NCBI GenBank assembly: GCA_024704765.1
Contig: JAKMXF010000317.1
Span: forward strand, 310,160 to 374,159
Reading direction: 5' to 3'
DNA: 64,000 bases
From: Oopsacas minuta
Lineage: Eukaryota; Porifera; Hexactinellida; Lyssacinosida; Leucopsacidae
Shown here: piece by piece, positions 34,235-46,812 of the stretch
Position numbering within the stretch: the first letter of the stretch is position 1
How the letters are laid out: each line of letters opens with the position of its first letter
Notes under the pieces: generated by a model
The model's database searches: none
What the model was told of the DNA's origin: nothing
The model's input: only the letters and a program-made list of their open reading frames with translations
Program-made: the position numbers and the translations under genes

Positions 34235-34507
34235 GAGACACAATAATTGCTCAAGGACAAAGGTGCTACACATTCTACAGAAAAATCTTAATGTTATAGG
34301 CACATGAATTTGAATATATACGAAGTTATTATTGTCCTTTGATCTATTGATAACTAACTGTTGTTACGCTTACATTTGTAAATTCAATATCGAAGCAAAC
34401 ATGTATGCATTAGTATAGGTAATACTATGCATTATTATAAATTTCTTAAGAGCTACTAATAGATTGTCATTGCGTTACTTTTATAAGTGTCCTTAAAACG
34501 GAGTTAA

Positions 34508-35156
34508 TCTCTTTATATATGTGTATATACATATATGCTTGTATGTCCAGAAATTATTGAAGAAACTGAAAGGCCCAGGGCTGACTTTTGGTATACAGGG
34601 GCATTTTGGGCCTGGCTCGGACAATTTCGAGTCTTGGACGAAATTCACACCACGAAATTATGACGTCATTGTTATCTTTTGGATTTACGAAAATCACATC
34701 ATTAGCCACTGCTCAGCCAATATAAATGGTAGATAGGGTGAAATTTGAATCAAAGGTACCCCACAATATGCCAAATGTTCTGACGTCATCACTTTACTCA
34801 ATTGCAAACTAATCATGAAATTATTACATCATCATGACTGTACAAAATTGAAAATTTTCCAAATTTCGAGTATTTTTAGAAATTCTCAATACTTGAGGTA
34901 CGAAGTGCCGAGATTACTAAACAAAAACCACGTAAGAGCTCCAGTATTACCAACTAAGACCATTAAATGTAATTCGGATGGGCCATAGATAATATAAAAT
35001 TTCAATTCCCTCTGTTTTATCCCTGAGGCACGTAGTGCAGAGTATATTCTGTAGCGTAGCGATAATAAGCACTAAAAATATATAGTTGTTTAATATTTAA
35101 GCTAAATCTGACGCACCAAAATGTCACCCAGTGACCTAGCAAGCGAAGCGCGGTAA
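34508..35156 (+). mobile_element. Helitron-like element, family 2
   Basis: Starts TCTCTTTATATATG after A (34507) and ends GCAAGCGAAGCGCGGTAA before T (35157): 5'-TC, A/T target and a terminal GC-rich stem, as in Helitrons, although the last bases are GTAA and not CTRR. The body contains GAGGTACGAAGTGCCGAG. Inverted or partial copies lie at 52335-52875 and 2060-2215. Confidence 0.6.
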
Positions 35157-35420
35157 TACATACTTAAGCTCTATCATTCATATTTTCGAGATAAGTGGTA
35201 ATAACACAATTCAGTCGGCTTTCATGTTATCAAACCTTCTCGGGGACATATTTAGCCGTGTATTAAGTAAGTCATGGGTCCGTATATACAAAGTAGTAAA
35301 ATCTCATGGTAGTAGGAATCTCATATAACAGGCCTAATGTTTGGTAGGCTATGAGTATGTATAAACTTATTAAAATACAATTATGCGATTGGATCAGTCT
35401 CAAAATAAAATTAAAAGTAT

Positions 35421-36077
35421 CTAGCAATAATCTGAATTTTGATAACGTTGATGGTTAGACAGTTTCTTCTTCAAATCTTCAAAACTATTAACATGCTGTC
35501 CTAAGGTTTTCTTTTTTGGTCCCTCTTTATCTCCTCTGTAGACTTCGTTTAATGCGCCAGCACATGGTCTTAAGTAACTAAATTCGTTCAATTTTGAATC
35601 GTTCGTATTATAGATATCCGCTTCAACAATGAAATCAGTTTGATTTATAGTATTTGGAGGAATATTTGCATTCTCGTATAAGTCGTAGTATGTATTTCTC
35701 TTATCAATAATATTTCTCTCTTCTTCCGAGTCTACATCTCCATCTAGATAAAATGGCTCTGTTAGGAGGTTCTCAACTGAATAGCTACGTTCGATATAAT
35801 CAGTTGATCCTTTCATTCCTTTGTGGGTATAATTGTAGTTAGCAGAGGTGTCATGCCTGTAGCTTCCGGCCTCAACTTGGGAAAATATTTCGTCATTCTC
35901 TCTCTTCCATTGAGTTAGTGTGGCCTTAATTTCTGCAAGAGTTTGTAGATTCTTCTTTGCGATTTTAGAATTTGTCCTTTTTTTCAAATCCCTTATGACA
36001 AAATCCTTTTGAGGAGCTTTCTTTTGTTTCTTCAAATTTCTTTTCAAGCTCGTTAGTAGAGCACCTATATTCTGCAT
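35421..36077 (-). CDS. Hypothetical protein, 218 aa, single exon
   Basis: Complete frame from ATG 36077 (MQNIGALLTSLKRNLKKQKK). The basic N-terminal third (residues 10-50, many K/R) is followed by a helix TLAEIKATLTQWKREND. An acidic, Tyr/Asn-rich middle with YIERSYSVENLL and DVDSEEER comes next, then a C-terminal segment EDLKKKLSNHQRY. No signal peptide, membrane span or known domain is present. Composition is clearly coding-like compared with its surroundings, so a real gene is likely. Confidence 0.65.
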   Translation of the reverse strand: MQNIGALLTSLKRNLKKQKKAPQKDFVIRDLKKRTNSKIAKKNLQTLAEIKATLTQWKRENDEIFSQVEAGSYRHDTSANYNYTHKGMKGSTDYIERSYSVENLLTEPFYLDGDVDSEEERNIIDKRNTYYDLYENANIPPNTINQTDFIVEADIYNTNDSKLNEFSYLRPCAGALNEVYRGDKEGPKKKTLGQHVNSFEDLKKKLSNHQRYQNSDYC

Positions 36078-38250
36078 TGAAATTTCTGTGAGCAGCGAAA
36101 ATGCGATTGTGATAATTATAATAATTTGATTTTCTTCATTTTATCTTAGAAATCACAAAGTATTTGATTATATGGACATTCTACGTGTCCTACTAATATA
36201 GGCTAGCCAGCTGTCGATGGAAAATTAAGCCATTCGAACTAGAACTCACATGCATGTGTAACGTACGCATTATGTATATCTATTCCTACTAATAATTTCA
36301 ATGACTTCAATATGCAATAGAAACTGGGTGTTCTTACTATTCTTTGGACGGAAATAAAGTAAGAAAAACTAATCCGACATTCTTTACAATCTGAGCATGA
36401 AAATAAGGTAAGAAAAAACCGGTGTAAGAAACTGTACGTACTTACAAATGGTATAAGAAACAATTGGAAATAATCAAAATACAAGCGTCCGTCGCCTTAC
36501 TCGGCGGATACGTTTCTGAAAATTGGCGTGGACGAAAATTGACGAACGGTGAGACTCTAGTTTAATGAGAATGGAGGGGTTATGTTCCTAGATTCAAGAC
36601 ACACATAAATAATGTTACTAGATACAATCCCTAAATGTTACTGATTATCTACAAGGAGTTTCATCAATTTTTGATGCATAAAAAGAGAAACTAATCAAAT
36701 TTTGTACATGTGATTCACCACTTCTACTTGGTTTTTATATAATAACAATGCACAAAAACATATCATCTATAGTCACCAAAGATAGTGGTTTTAGGATGGT
36801 GTGATCATTTTAGCCCCCCCCCGTAGTTATACACATACATTAAAATAATCCAAATTCCAAATTCTCATTTTCATATCTCTGAGCTGTGAATTTTACATAG
36901 GAAAATACACTATTTCAGTTATCCGAACAATTCCATTTATCCAAACACTAAAATTGAAATTGTATGACGAAGATGATCGGATAATCGAGGCTGTATTGTA
37001 CACACATACATACAGATGAATTACGTTTTAATAGTATAGATATAGTAAATAAATTTCTAAACACTCCCATAAACTTAGTTTCAATGATTATACTAAGGAG
37101 TACGCTGATTCCGAATTTCACAATTTCAAGTTTGCCATTTGTAAGCAATTGTTACTCTTATATAAAATTCGAGGCACGAAGTGCCAAGTTACACAGTGTT
37201 CGCCGCAGCGCAATCAAGCGTAGCGCGCTCGTGACGACAGTCGAAATCATTTTCTTACTATGTATTAATCCTCAGGTTGTATAGAAATGTGCAATTTACG
37301 TACATTTTCCATCGGTTATTCTTATTATCGGTGTTTTTATACTAAATTTTCGTGCAAAGAAATAGTAAGAAAAAATCTGTTTCAACTGTACTTTGGTAAA
37401 TAAAAATGATAAAAGTTTAAGAAAATACAGCCAAATTTATTGTTTATAGAACGGAATAATGAAGTGTGGTGGATCGTAGATGTGTCTTTTCCACATTTAT
37501 ACATAGAATATAAAAATAATAAAGTCAAATATATTTACTTATAACAAATTTAATACCATCAGGCTTGTCAAAAGGTCCAACATAGTCAGGTCAGGTCAGG
37601 TTATCGTGAACATATTTCATACAGATCAGGTCTCAAGATTAAGAAAGTCATTTTCAGGTTGTTTAACAATCAATTGAGTGCAATTAACTCATTTAGGAAT
37701 GGGGAAACATACACTAAGGAATGGACATACTGCTAGTTTCTACTCAGTATTTATTTTAACGAGAGCCTATTACATTGAAGATATATCATACTCGAAACTA
37801 GTTGACCGTTTGTCCATAGTTATTTGTCTATGTAGCAATTTGTCGGTCTCCCAACTTTACTATGGTTAGTGTATGATTCATTGCTGAGTATGATGACATA
37901 TATTAAACTGAAAGTATAGCAGATTTTAACGTTATAGAACTAAAGATAAGCATTGTAGATAGTTTCCTCAGAAACGAGTGATTAAATCTATTAAAAGAAT
38001 CAGGTATCAGATCATTATCTAGTGGTATAACGTGACATATGATTGTGCATTACCCCTAAAAATAATTAGATATACAGATACATGAGAGAATCGTTTAGGA
38101 TGTGACGAAATAAAATCAACCACAATAAAAATCTATAATTACAATCTGTGGAGTTTATCCATTAGTTAAATTTGTATAATATGGTACTATTGCTGATTTC
38201 CCTGATTCAGGGAAATCTTATTCTTTTCGTGGGCATTTTTTCGTTCAAAG
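36078..38250. other. Gene-free stretch with MITE remnants
   Basis: 36910-37000 contains a pogo-type MITE remnant (TTATCCGAACA and GATAATCGAGGCTGTA strings like those at 54493-54781). 37165-37240 is Helitron-like copy E. 37585-37602 is a short CAGGT repeat. No gene is supported. Confidence 0.45.
37168..37240 (+). mobile_element. Helitron-like 3' hairpin cluster, copy E
   Basis: TTCGA-GGCAC-GAA-GTGCC starts the cluster, followed by CAGTGTTCGCCGCAGCG and GCGTAGCGCGCTCGTGA. The order matches the 3' part of copies B and C in element orientation. Confidence 0.45.
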
Positions 38251-38457
38251 ATTTTGTCAATTTTCGAAAATACAAAAGATTTTGGGAAACTAATTATCCT
38301 AATTTGTAGGTCAAAACTCAAAAATGGCGTAAATTTCAACAAAGATATTCTTCTAGAGGGTGCTGATAAAATATATTCACAGGTATTGGAGCTATTTTCT
38401 AGCCGCCGGCGCTTATTTAAGGATATATGGTCATTGGAAGCACTATGTGAATTTAAG
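38251..38457 (+). CDS. Candidate internal exon, 69 codons, unknown protein
   Basis: Open frame between TTCGTTCAAAG (acceptor) and AAG|GTAAAT (donor), phase 0 at both ends. Content such as LLEGADKIYSQVLELFSSRR and LFKDIWSLEALCEF looks like a helical protein. No family recognised and no partner exon found, so this rests only on splice signals and composition. Confidence 0.3.
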
Positions 38458-38751
38458 GTAAATTTAACCTTTCATTGTGCTTCCAATTTATAGTGTCACT
38501 ATATACAAATTTAAGTAATAGACTAATCTATTGTGACTTTAGATTTTGTATATATTGAACTAATCCAACTCAACATATGAGAAATTTGGAATCGCAAAAA
38601 TTTAGAATTTAGCGTACCTGCGCTGTTCAGATTAACTCTCTAGTCTCTACACATAATTTTGGTTTGTTTTACATCTCGGAGTTGCGAAATTCAACTTTAA
38701 AATAGCATGCGTGTGTTTGCGATCAATTGCGAGATTGGCAGACTCACAAAT

Positions 38752-38783
38752 TTACCAATTATAATTATAATTATAATTGGTAA
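38752..38783. repeat. Perfect 32-bp palindrome
   Basis: The arm TTACCAATTATAATTA is followed directly by its complement with no loop. AT-rich apart from the CC/GG pairs. Confidence 0.9.
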
Positions 38784-40856
38784 TAACTTGCTTTATATAA
38801 AACTACAGAATAAATATTTTCTATTTCGGGAAAATTATTGGACTGTTTTTCTGCAGAATTTTCATCAAATAGTCAATTTTATAGAAATGTGAAACCTGAA
38901 TTTACCGGATTTGGTGACTCATAATATTACAATTCACAAAAATTACAAAATAATCTTGACTGAAAATATATCCCAAACAAAAACCATAACTAACAAACTA
39001 AACTACCTTTTACTACTATCCTACAAAAATATAGGCTGCTATTTCGGGAAGAAGGCTGAGGGTGAGAGGGAGGTATTATTGGCCAATAAAGCGGAGAGGG
39101 AGATGTGGTAGGAGTGGAGACGGGAGGAATATAGAGGGCACAGGGGGGAGAAGATGCCCAGTACGGGAAACACAAAGAGAGATGGTGGAGAAGGGGATGA
39201 ATTTGTAAAGTGGATACACTTAAATAATTTAGATTATAGGATAATATTCTCTATCTTATTGATCTCAAATATTACAATACACTATTTACATTTTATGCTA
39301 ATACACGGGAGCCAGTCACCTAGTACCTATTTCAACTCGTACCTCTTATTTTCCTCAAATTGCACCTATTTTCCACCCACACAATGCTGTCTTAGGGTAT
39401 TTCTTGTTACTTGTTGAACCATACTTTTTGTTCTAGTTATAGACGCACCTCCAGGAGTTGATCAGAGGAGTTTATGCCCCCTCGATCTTGAGTTGATTAG
39501 GGACGAGTCGATGTAGGGTACTAGTTGAAATAGGCGAGTTGACTGACAATCGAATGCATTATAAAAGAATGTACTCCACTGCTGCGGCGAATAAGTCAGT
39601 GCAATTCATAGAATATATTTTACAATGTAAACGCGAGATTGTTGTACACCAATTATCTGGCAATCGCGAAAATACAATTTGGTTATTCTCGCGTTTACAC
39701 CAGTGTAAACCCGAATAGTGTTGTAGAAATCTAGATTGTTCAATGAAGACTTAGTACAGATAAATATTAATACGTATTATACATTCAAGCTACAATTTAT
39801 GGTGACGTAATTTCTATTAGGCTGATTTCTGCAATAAATATTTTGCGTCAAAACATTAGTTCTCGAATTGTTAAGGTGTCAGTGCGGTATTTATTCTAAT
39901 TAGTATGGATCAGGCTTTTATCTGGGTGCGTGATTTTGGAAAATAATTATGAGGGTAGCTAGATAGACATTTCAAGATGTTACGTATACATCAGGTATTA
40001 GGGTAGTGCACGTAAAGAATATGTTTGCTTTAGGATATTTAGTAGTAGACAAATCTAATAAACTCTTTACTGAAGTCAATAAGGTTGGTGCATGATTATT
40101 TTCACAATATAATAGGCTAATATTATCTTAGCTAGAATTGATGTTTGGTACAATCACAGCAAGATCCAAGTTCAAACCAATTATCTTATGACTTTCTAGA
40201 TGGAAGAATATTCTCCTTAATCCATAATTGATATGTATACGTATGTATAAAGTATTTTGCATCTCTCATTGGGAGATCAAGTTTAAATTAGTTAATAATA
40301 ATGTATGTTATTGAAATACACTAAATATATGAGGATGCATAGCCGCAACCAGAGCCATCTTGTATCCTCCCAGATTCAAAACAACTGACAAAAGTGGAAT
40401 TTAGTGATTTCTTAACTGAATTTCTGATGTATCAAAATAGGTCATACTTATCGTCCCAGTTTCTTTTACAGTGGTCCTGGGACTGAGGGTCCGCCGTTGA
40501 TTTGTCAATAGATGGGCAGCGGTTAAATTGCAATTTTTATATGATCAAGGCAAAATAAAAGTTTGAGCCTATCTCAAGGCCTTTTGGGGTTACGGAGAGG
40601 AATTATTACCACTTTTAACATGCAGGTGAAGTGGCATTAAATTCTGTTAGTAGGCGAAATGGTGGTCCTAACTCTAAATTCAATCTATCGTAGTCCAAAT
40701 TCCGACTTAGGAAAGGCCAAATTCAGGTATCAGTTTGAATATTGTATTTACTCATTCAATTAATATTTTAGTATTAAAGATAAATAGCACTTTCATTGCA
40801 TAAAGCAGCTGATTTATAAGTGTATTATTAAAAATATAATACAAATCTAATATACA
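38784..40856. other. Gene-free stretch
   Basis: Inverted GTAAACGCGAG / CTCGCGTTTAC at about 39627-39698 marks a small MITE-like palindrome. GA-rich sequence at 39045-39200 produces incidental frames. No gene seen. Confidence 0.4.
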
Positions 40857-42002
40857 TTATGCATGACTAATCTTTCTTTTCGGTGTTTTATCTACTTGTG
40901 TGGCTTGGCTAAATTCTAATTTAAACTCTAATCCGTCTCCTTTTTGTAGAGAGAGATGTGCTTTCAGAGATTCTTTCACTCTCATCGAATCTTTACTAAT
41001 AGAAAAACCAAGCATTTCCATCATTCCAATCAGTGCCAAGTTGCTACCATTTTGTGGGTTATGGTATGTAGATCCTGCTTCATTGCCTTGTAAGATGGTT
41101 AAATTCTTCCTACTAAAGTCAAGTAGTTCACCCTCTGAGATGTGATAGTGAGTATTTTCAATGCAAGGCTCACTATGACTACGTAATGTTTGGTATTCTT
41201 GACAGGAAGCAGATCCTTCGATCGTACAGTCTGGTAAACTAATGGTAGGAGAGATTTTATTGGCAGACGAATAGCTTGCATTCAGTGACTGGTTGAATCT
41301 CTCCATCTTTTGGTCGTGTTTGTAGCTTGTAGTGATAAGTGCATGTTTGAATAGTTTCTCGTAGGCAGCATCGTTCCATTTTGGAGAGAATGTATACCCT
41401 CTCCCAGCAAGACAGCCAAGCAACATAGGCAATGCTATGCTCACAAACACTGTACAATACTCCCATTTAACTGCGCTTATACTAACGTTCTTGTAGATGA
41501 TATGTTTAGGTAATCCACTGGCTAGCTGCATTACCTTAGACACGTGCCGAGTCAGCTGATCACGCTTCAATAGACTGGACTGTATAGAGGTATCACTGGC
41601 AATAGAATGTGAGGAAGAGAAGGGAAAAGAGCTAGGAAGGAATTGCAACTTTAAACATACTTGTTTTGTATTGCCGGATAGAGCAGGGAGAGTAGCTTTA
41701 CAAGTGGGTATAGTCAAGTTAATCAGAGTTGTAAGTTCTTTAGCAGCAATCTGATAGTAACTTGATAGATCTTCTGTGAATAGATTAATTGCTTTGGCTA
41801 CATCTTTCGAAGAGATGGAAGTGATCGAAAAACCAAGTTGTTCTTTGAATTGTTGTTTTAACGCTACTGAACTTGCTGGGTAAGATGAAATCTCCTGGTA
41901 CGATTTATGGACACGAATATTATGAGGACCACAACACGAAATTTTCCTTGATATTAAAGGAGAATATGACGCTGATTGATGACTTATTGATCTTTGAAAC
42001 AT
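40857..42002 (-). CDS. Hypothetical protein, 381 aa, single exon
   Basis: Frame from ATG 42002 (MFQRSISHQ) to 40857; the in-frame codons upstream have no ATG. The first 25 residues are rich in Ser/Arg/Lys and lack acidic residues, compatible with a mitochondrial targeting peptide. One probable membrane span (VFVSIALPMLLGCLAG) lies near residues 200-222. The rest is Ser-rich, with a Lys-rich C-terminal tail (DKTPKRKISHA). No known domain is recognised. It lies on the same strand as the lipase gene, about 3.3 kb beyond its last located exon. Confidence 0.7.
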   Translation of the reverse strand: MFQRSISHQSASYSPLISRKISCCGPHNIRVHKSYQEISSYPASSVALKQQFKEQLGFSITSISSKDVAKAINLFTEDLSSYYQIAAKELTTLINLTIPTCKATLPALSGNTKQVCLKLQFLPSSFPFSSSHSIASDTSIQSSLLKRDQLTRHVSKVMQLASGLPKHIIYKNVSISAVKWEYCTVFVSIALPMLLGCLAGRGYTFSPKWNDAAYEKLFKHALITTSYKHDQKMERFNQSLNASYSSANKISPTISLPDCTIEGSASCQEYQTLRSHSEPCIENTHYHISEGELLDFSRKNLTILQGNEAGSTYHNPQNGSNLALIGMMEMLGFSISKDSMRVKESLKAHLSLQKGDGLEFKLEFSQATQVDKTPKRKISHA

Positions 42003-43503
42003 TTTAAATAATAATAACAATAATTTGTATAAATAATTACAATTTTGTGATATAATTCAATCATATATTAAATATATAATTTATTTCGTAGTATTTATAG
42101 TAATCGGATATGCCAGTTGTATAATATTATATTCTATGTAGTTCTGCTTAGTAATATCAGTAATGAGAGCTATAGAAACAGTACATATGACAGACTACAA
42201 TCTACATTAATAGCCAATTGATATTAACTAGTATTGTTCAGTTATTCCTTGCACTTCATTCAGGAAAAAATCATATAAAATCCTATTAATAATTCCCTTA
42301 TATAATCCCCGTTGGTTAATTGCGTAATAGAAAATTGATTATTTCAAGCAATGTGACATTTATACTGATTTATCTTTGGCCAGAAAGATAAATCAGTTCT
42401 TTGTAATTATTTGAAGCCATAAATATTAGTAAATTAAATATGGCGGTTTGAGAAATACATCAATAGTATTATAGTACAAATGAATTGATGAACGAAAATT
42501 GTGGGGGGGGGGCAATAAACAGTTTGGCGGATTATCCGGGGTGGCACTGTATTTAACGAAGGTAGACTGTAAATTATGATAATCCATCCGATAGAGTGGT
42601 AATGCAGCTCAGGGTCCACTCTCTACCGATTACCATTGACTAGCCGTTAAATCTTAAATATAGCTTCAATTCTATTATCGGCTAAATTTGTCAAAATGTG
42701 ATTAATCATATGACCCATTAGAAATATAGATTTTAAAATATCTAACCCCCGTTAAAACTCGAATCTGATTGTTCTAACCTTAACCACTCCCCAGGTACAC
42801 ATCAGTATCAGTACATCTACAAACCAAATAGTCCCATGTGGTAATTTATATATGATTAGGACCAGTATACTTCTCAATAAATAGAATATTAGAAACATGA
42901 AACAAAGAAGACAAATAAATGAGAGATGATAATTTTTGGTAGAGTAGTTTGCAAACTACAAGAATTATAGAAATGGAACTCTGATTAATATCTTTTAAGA
43001 TTCTAAATTGGTAATATCTGTTTATTATTTATAGAAACGCCCATAACATTGACGTTATGTAACTTAGCTAAAGTACTAAATCAGTCTGAGTCATAATTGT
43101 ATAGCAAATTATCCTGATGCAAAAACACAAAGAATCAAATATATATTATGATAGATTTACGGAAATTTCCATAATCTTCTCTTATTTCTTAGTTATGATT
43201 ACTTCCTAGATTACGCTATAAGTATATGCTAAGATAGTATGCGATATTTAATGAAATAAACTTTATTACTCTCCTGATAAGCATAACGGTTAGGCCACTC
43301 ATGTGTGCTATCCAGCATCGTAACAAGCTTATGACAACCAGTCCTACCATAAATATAACCGAACCCGATCAGCCACTCATCAGTAATAGAACTAATATTT
43401 TTATTACATAAACCGAGCGGACGCCTTCCCTATCATATTTATGGTACCACGTAGTGCTTTCGCAAAAATAGTTTATCATGAACTTTGAGGCTAGTCAGAT
43501 TAA
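42003..43503. other. Gene-free stretch
   Basis: AT-rich. A G-run at 42500-42512 with GGCGGATTATCCGGGGTGGC nearby may be a transposon end. Nothing else recognised. Confidence 0.4.
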
Positions 43504-43511
43504 CTAAACGG

Positions 43512-43747
43512 CAGTGTTCTCGTCAGGATTATGTAATAGGGGGGTGCGCCGTACACACTCTGTGCACAATACGCGTAAAAATACACCCTTAAGGAAAAAG
43601 AAGATGATGACACGTTTTTTGGGTGAATATATAACATTGTTTATCCATGATAGAGGGGGACACTATGTCTATTTAGGCACGATAGAGGGGTGCATAATCA
43701 CAATAAGGGGTGGCTGCGCCCCCCAAAAATGCCTAGCGAGAACACTG
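43512..43747. mobile_element. hAT MITE with perfect 8-bp target duplication
   Basis: 236 bp, ends CAGTGTTCTCG / CGAGAACACTG, with GGGGGGTGCGCC and GGCTGCGCCCCCC just inside. Flanked by CTAAACGG on both sides (43504-43511 and 43748-43755). The open frame across it is not a gene. Confidence 0.93.
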
Positions 43748-43999
43748 CTAAACGGATCTAAGCCAGTATACTGTTTAGTATAATATAAATAATATAATGT
43801 TAGCCAAAAATTGATAAACATTTAGCAAAAATTCTATTAAAATTAAATAAATGACAGTTTTCAAGTTAGATGCGAAAGTGGATATAAAAGTAAACGGAAA
43901 TCGATAGTATTAGTAATAACATATCATTTAAGGTAATTTAATTGTTTACCATCCCCTCCCAGAAAATATTTCAAGCTGTAATATCATTTTTAATGAATA

Positions 44000-44463
44000 C
44001 TAGCGCGCTTCGCTTGCTCTTGCTACGCGGTTGCGAACACTTCGTGTCCGCACTCTGGCCTACGGCCCTCGAGTACATAAACTCATAACCTTAACAGTAG
44101 CAAATATGATACTGCCATAATCTTTAAATCCGCTTACTTTATGATTACAAAAGTAAAAAATATTCACAATCTGCTGTTTACATTGCAAATCTTCGGACTC
44201 AGTTTAACCGTAGAAAGTATGAATCTATTGAAATTGCCTACTTTCTACACCTAAAAGTACAGAAAGTAAGCCAATTCAACTTCTATTTGTTAACATTATA
44301 TTCATAAAAACAACAATAAATTTACATTTGATTAATCCAAAAGTGTGAAAATCAGATTCAGTATATTCGATATATTTAGTAAAGTTTTATTGAATTTTAT
44401 ATATTTCCTTGGTAAACACGATTAATACATAATTATGTGACAATTGAGATTTAATAATATAGA
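44000..44463 (-). mobile_element. Helitron, non-autonomous, full-length copy C
   Basis: On the minus strand the element starts TCTATATTATTAAATCTCAA (44463 leftwards) after A and ends in CTAG (44003-44000) before T. These are the canonical Helitron ends and AT target. Before CTAG lie a GCGAAGCGCG stem and the hairpins TGCGGACAC-GAA-GTGTTCGCA and GGCC-GTA-GGCC, preceded by CTCGA. No Rep/helicase is encoded. This copy fixes the borders of the family. Confidence 0.85.
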
Positions 44464-45287
44464 TAATACGTACACCAAAATAACAAATAAATACTGCTAT
44501 CTTCAGAATTATGAGTAAAAATACTTTAAGCGCTATCCCCAAGTAGAAGTTCGAAATCGGTAGTGTTGTTCGGATGAATTAGCAAGGGAGAAAGTAAAGA
44601 GCCCAGGGTCAGTTTTGAGTTGATTGCATATACTAACTGTTTAACCGATTCTAAAATTGGAAACGAAGGTTTTATTTGTGCCCCTTTAGATGATCATTTT
44701 TCCTTAATATCCATGTGAATTAATTCCTACTCTCCCAGATGCTGCCTATTTATCTTATCATAATTAACAAATAATATTCATCTAGATTTATATAAATAAA
44801 AGCAATCAAACAATCAGGATTTATTCTAGAGTTGTAGAAATCTCCAAAATGATAATTGTACTCTCAGAATTTAATCTGCTAGGAAGTTCCAATCTAAATC
44901 CGCTCTTGTATAAAAGTCACGTAAGACTGTATTATCTGAGTTCTGTCAGGCTCTATTTCATTGTGAAGTTCGTGTCTGGCAGCTGGCCATATCTAAAGGG
45001 TAGCCTATGTAACAATTTAGTTACCCAATCAACTCAGTATTCTTATCTAAACTCTTTGAATAGTTCTGCTTACGGTAGAGTTAACAAATTTTGTACTACA
45101 TTTATGGAATTTAATCTAAGAATGTTAAAGGATGTGTTTAAAGAAATCTGAAAGTAATGGGTGCATACAAAGGTGTTAATGGAAATTACGTAAGAATCAT
45201 ACTCGAAATAGAAAAGACAGAATGGTGAAGTTTAAAGTTTAAGAGTGACGGAATGAGCCAATCATCTTATTTAAGCAATACACTAAC
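44464..45287. other. Gene-free stretch downstream of last located lipase exon
   Basis: Contains a 100-codon plus-strand frame (44849-45151) that starts with ATG but has no recognisable feature. The missing last lipase exon was looked for here and not found. Confidence 0.35.
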
Positions 45288-45503
45288 CTTGATTTGCTTG
45301 TCTTCACTTTGAATGGCATTGAATACTAGATGAGAATTGCCTACAAAAGTAAACGTATCGTCTCCGCCATGGAAAACGAGTGTAGGCAAATGTATTTCAC
45401 CGAGACGAGGTAGAACAGCTTCTCCTCTTGTAATTATGCTAGCTCCCATACCAGCTTTGATACCTTCAGTGTAGTTCAGAGGATCTTCTGCGTATTTTCT
45501 AAC
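45288..45503 (-). CDS. MGLL: MGLL-like exon 6
   Basis: 72 codons between AATTATGTTAG and AAG|GTTAGT. Encodes VRKYAEDPLNYTEG and HGGDDTFTF with the catalytic Asp. Confidence 0.9.
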
Positions 45504-46749
45504 CTAACATAATTAAATGAAGCTTAACAATAGCTGAATGACAAAAATTATGTGTAAGTCAGTACGCGACAAATATTGTTAATTATAAAGACTACTACAG
45601 ACCCGGACACTTTAAATAGCTTCCGACAGCCCTGTACATAGCATAGCATAGATATTTCACATTCTTGTTGATAGTCATCACAATTCAGTGGACCTTCGCT
45701 AATGCGAACAGGCATAATACAATCAACAGAAATGGTCGAACATTTGAAAAAACTAATTGTATCCAATTCTACAACGTAAAATATATAATACAGAAAAACT
45801 TCCTAAAGATGAACACCTTTTCTTGGTCCTAAAATGTTTTCTATTGCTACACACAATATCATGGAAAGTGGACACCTTACATATGTGAATATATTGGCTG
45901 GTCCCCAGGATGTTCACTTCCTAAAGGTTTTACTGTATTCTGTTCTATACATTAGCAGTTGTTTCATTGTTTGTACGACATTCTTAAAATTGTAGCCATA
46001 AATCCCATAGTACAGTGCAACCCCTATAAGTGGGTCTCTATATAATGGAGAATTTTTATAAGCAGCGAAATTTTGGTCCACATTCAGTCATTTCCATAGA
46101 AACATAGCTCAATAAACGGAGAGTGAGGAAGGGGCATACTTTAGAGATAATTTTGCCTCCCACCATTGAATTTAACCTTTATAAGTATAAGCGGAGAATT
46201 CTAAGATAAATTTCTTAAATAATACATTTTTGTGCAAAATTTGGAAAACAAACTTATTTATCGCTATTATGAATTGAAATATTTGTGATTCCTCAGATGA
46301 TATTGAATTTCAAATTTTTATATTCAACCATCAACAACCTTAGGACATATTGTAATAATCAAATATCTTTAAAAAAACAGTCGTTTGCAGCAGTGGTTAT
46401 ACATATTGAATCAAAAATCTCTGTTTATTGGACATTTTAGGTTGATATTATAATTGGGAGAATGGTGCTTCTCAGGAGTTTCTCAGTACCGACCTCCCCC
46501 ACTCATAGAGGTTCTACTGTATCCGTATCAAGTTCCCTGATTCCACAAAAACCGTTTGTAGAAGTTTCACTATAGCATGAACTTAGTATACATAGATTGT
46601 GTTTAACACACCTCATTTTCATCTCTAGAAACGCCTACAGGATCTAATTTCTTTATTTTGATCGAAGGGGCTAACCACGCAACGATTTTTCCAAAGAATA
46701 TCTACATAAATAAGAATATAATGGAGTAATCAAACTCAATATTGTAAGA

Positions 46750-46812
<63 letters not shown>

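Noticed and set aside
43514-43783. 89-codon frame
   Set aside because: Runs through the hAT MITE from one TIR to the other.
44849-45151. 100-codon plus-strand frame as a gene
   Set aside because: No motif, no neighbour, lies between repeats and could be chance.
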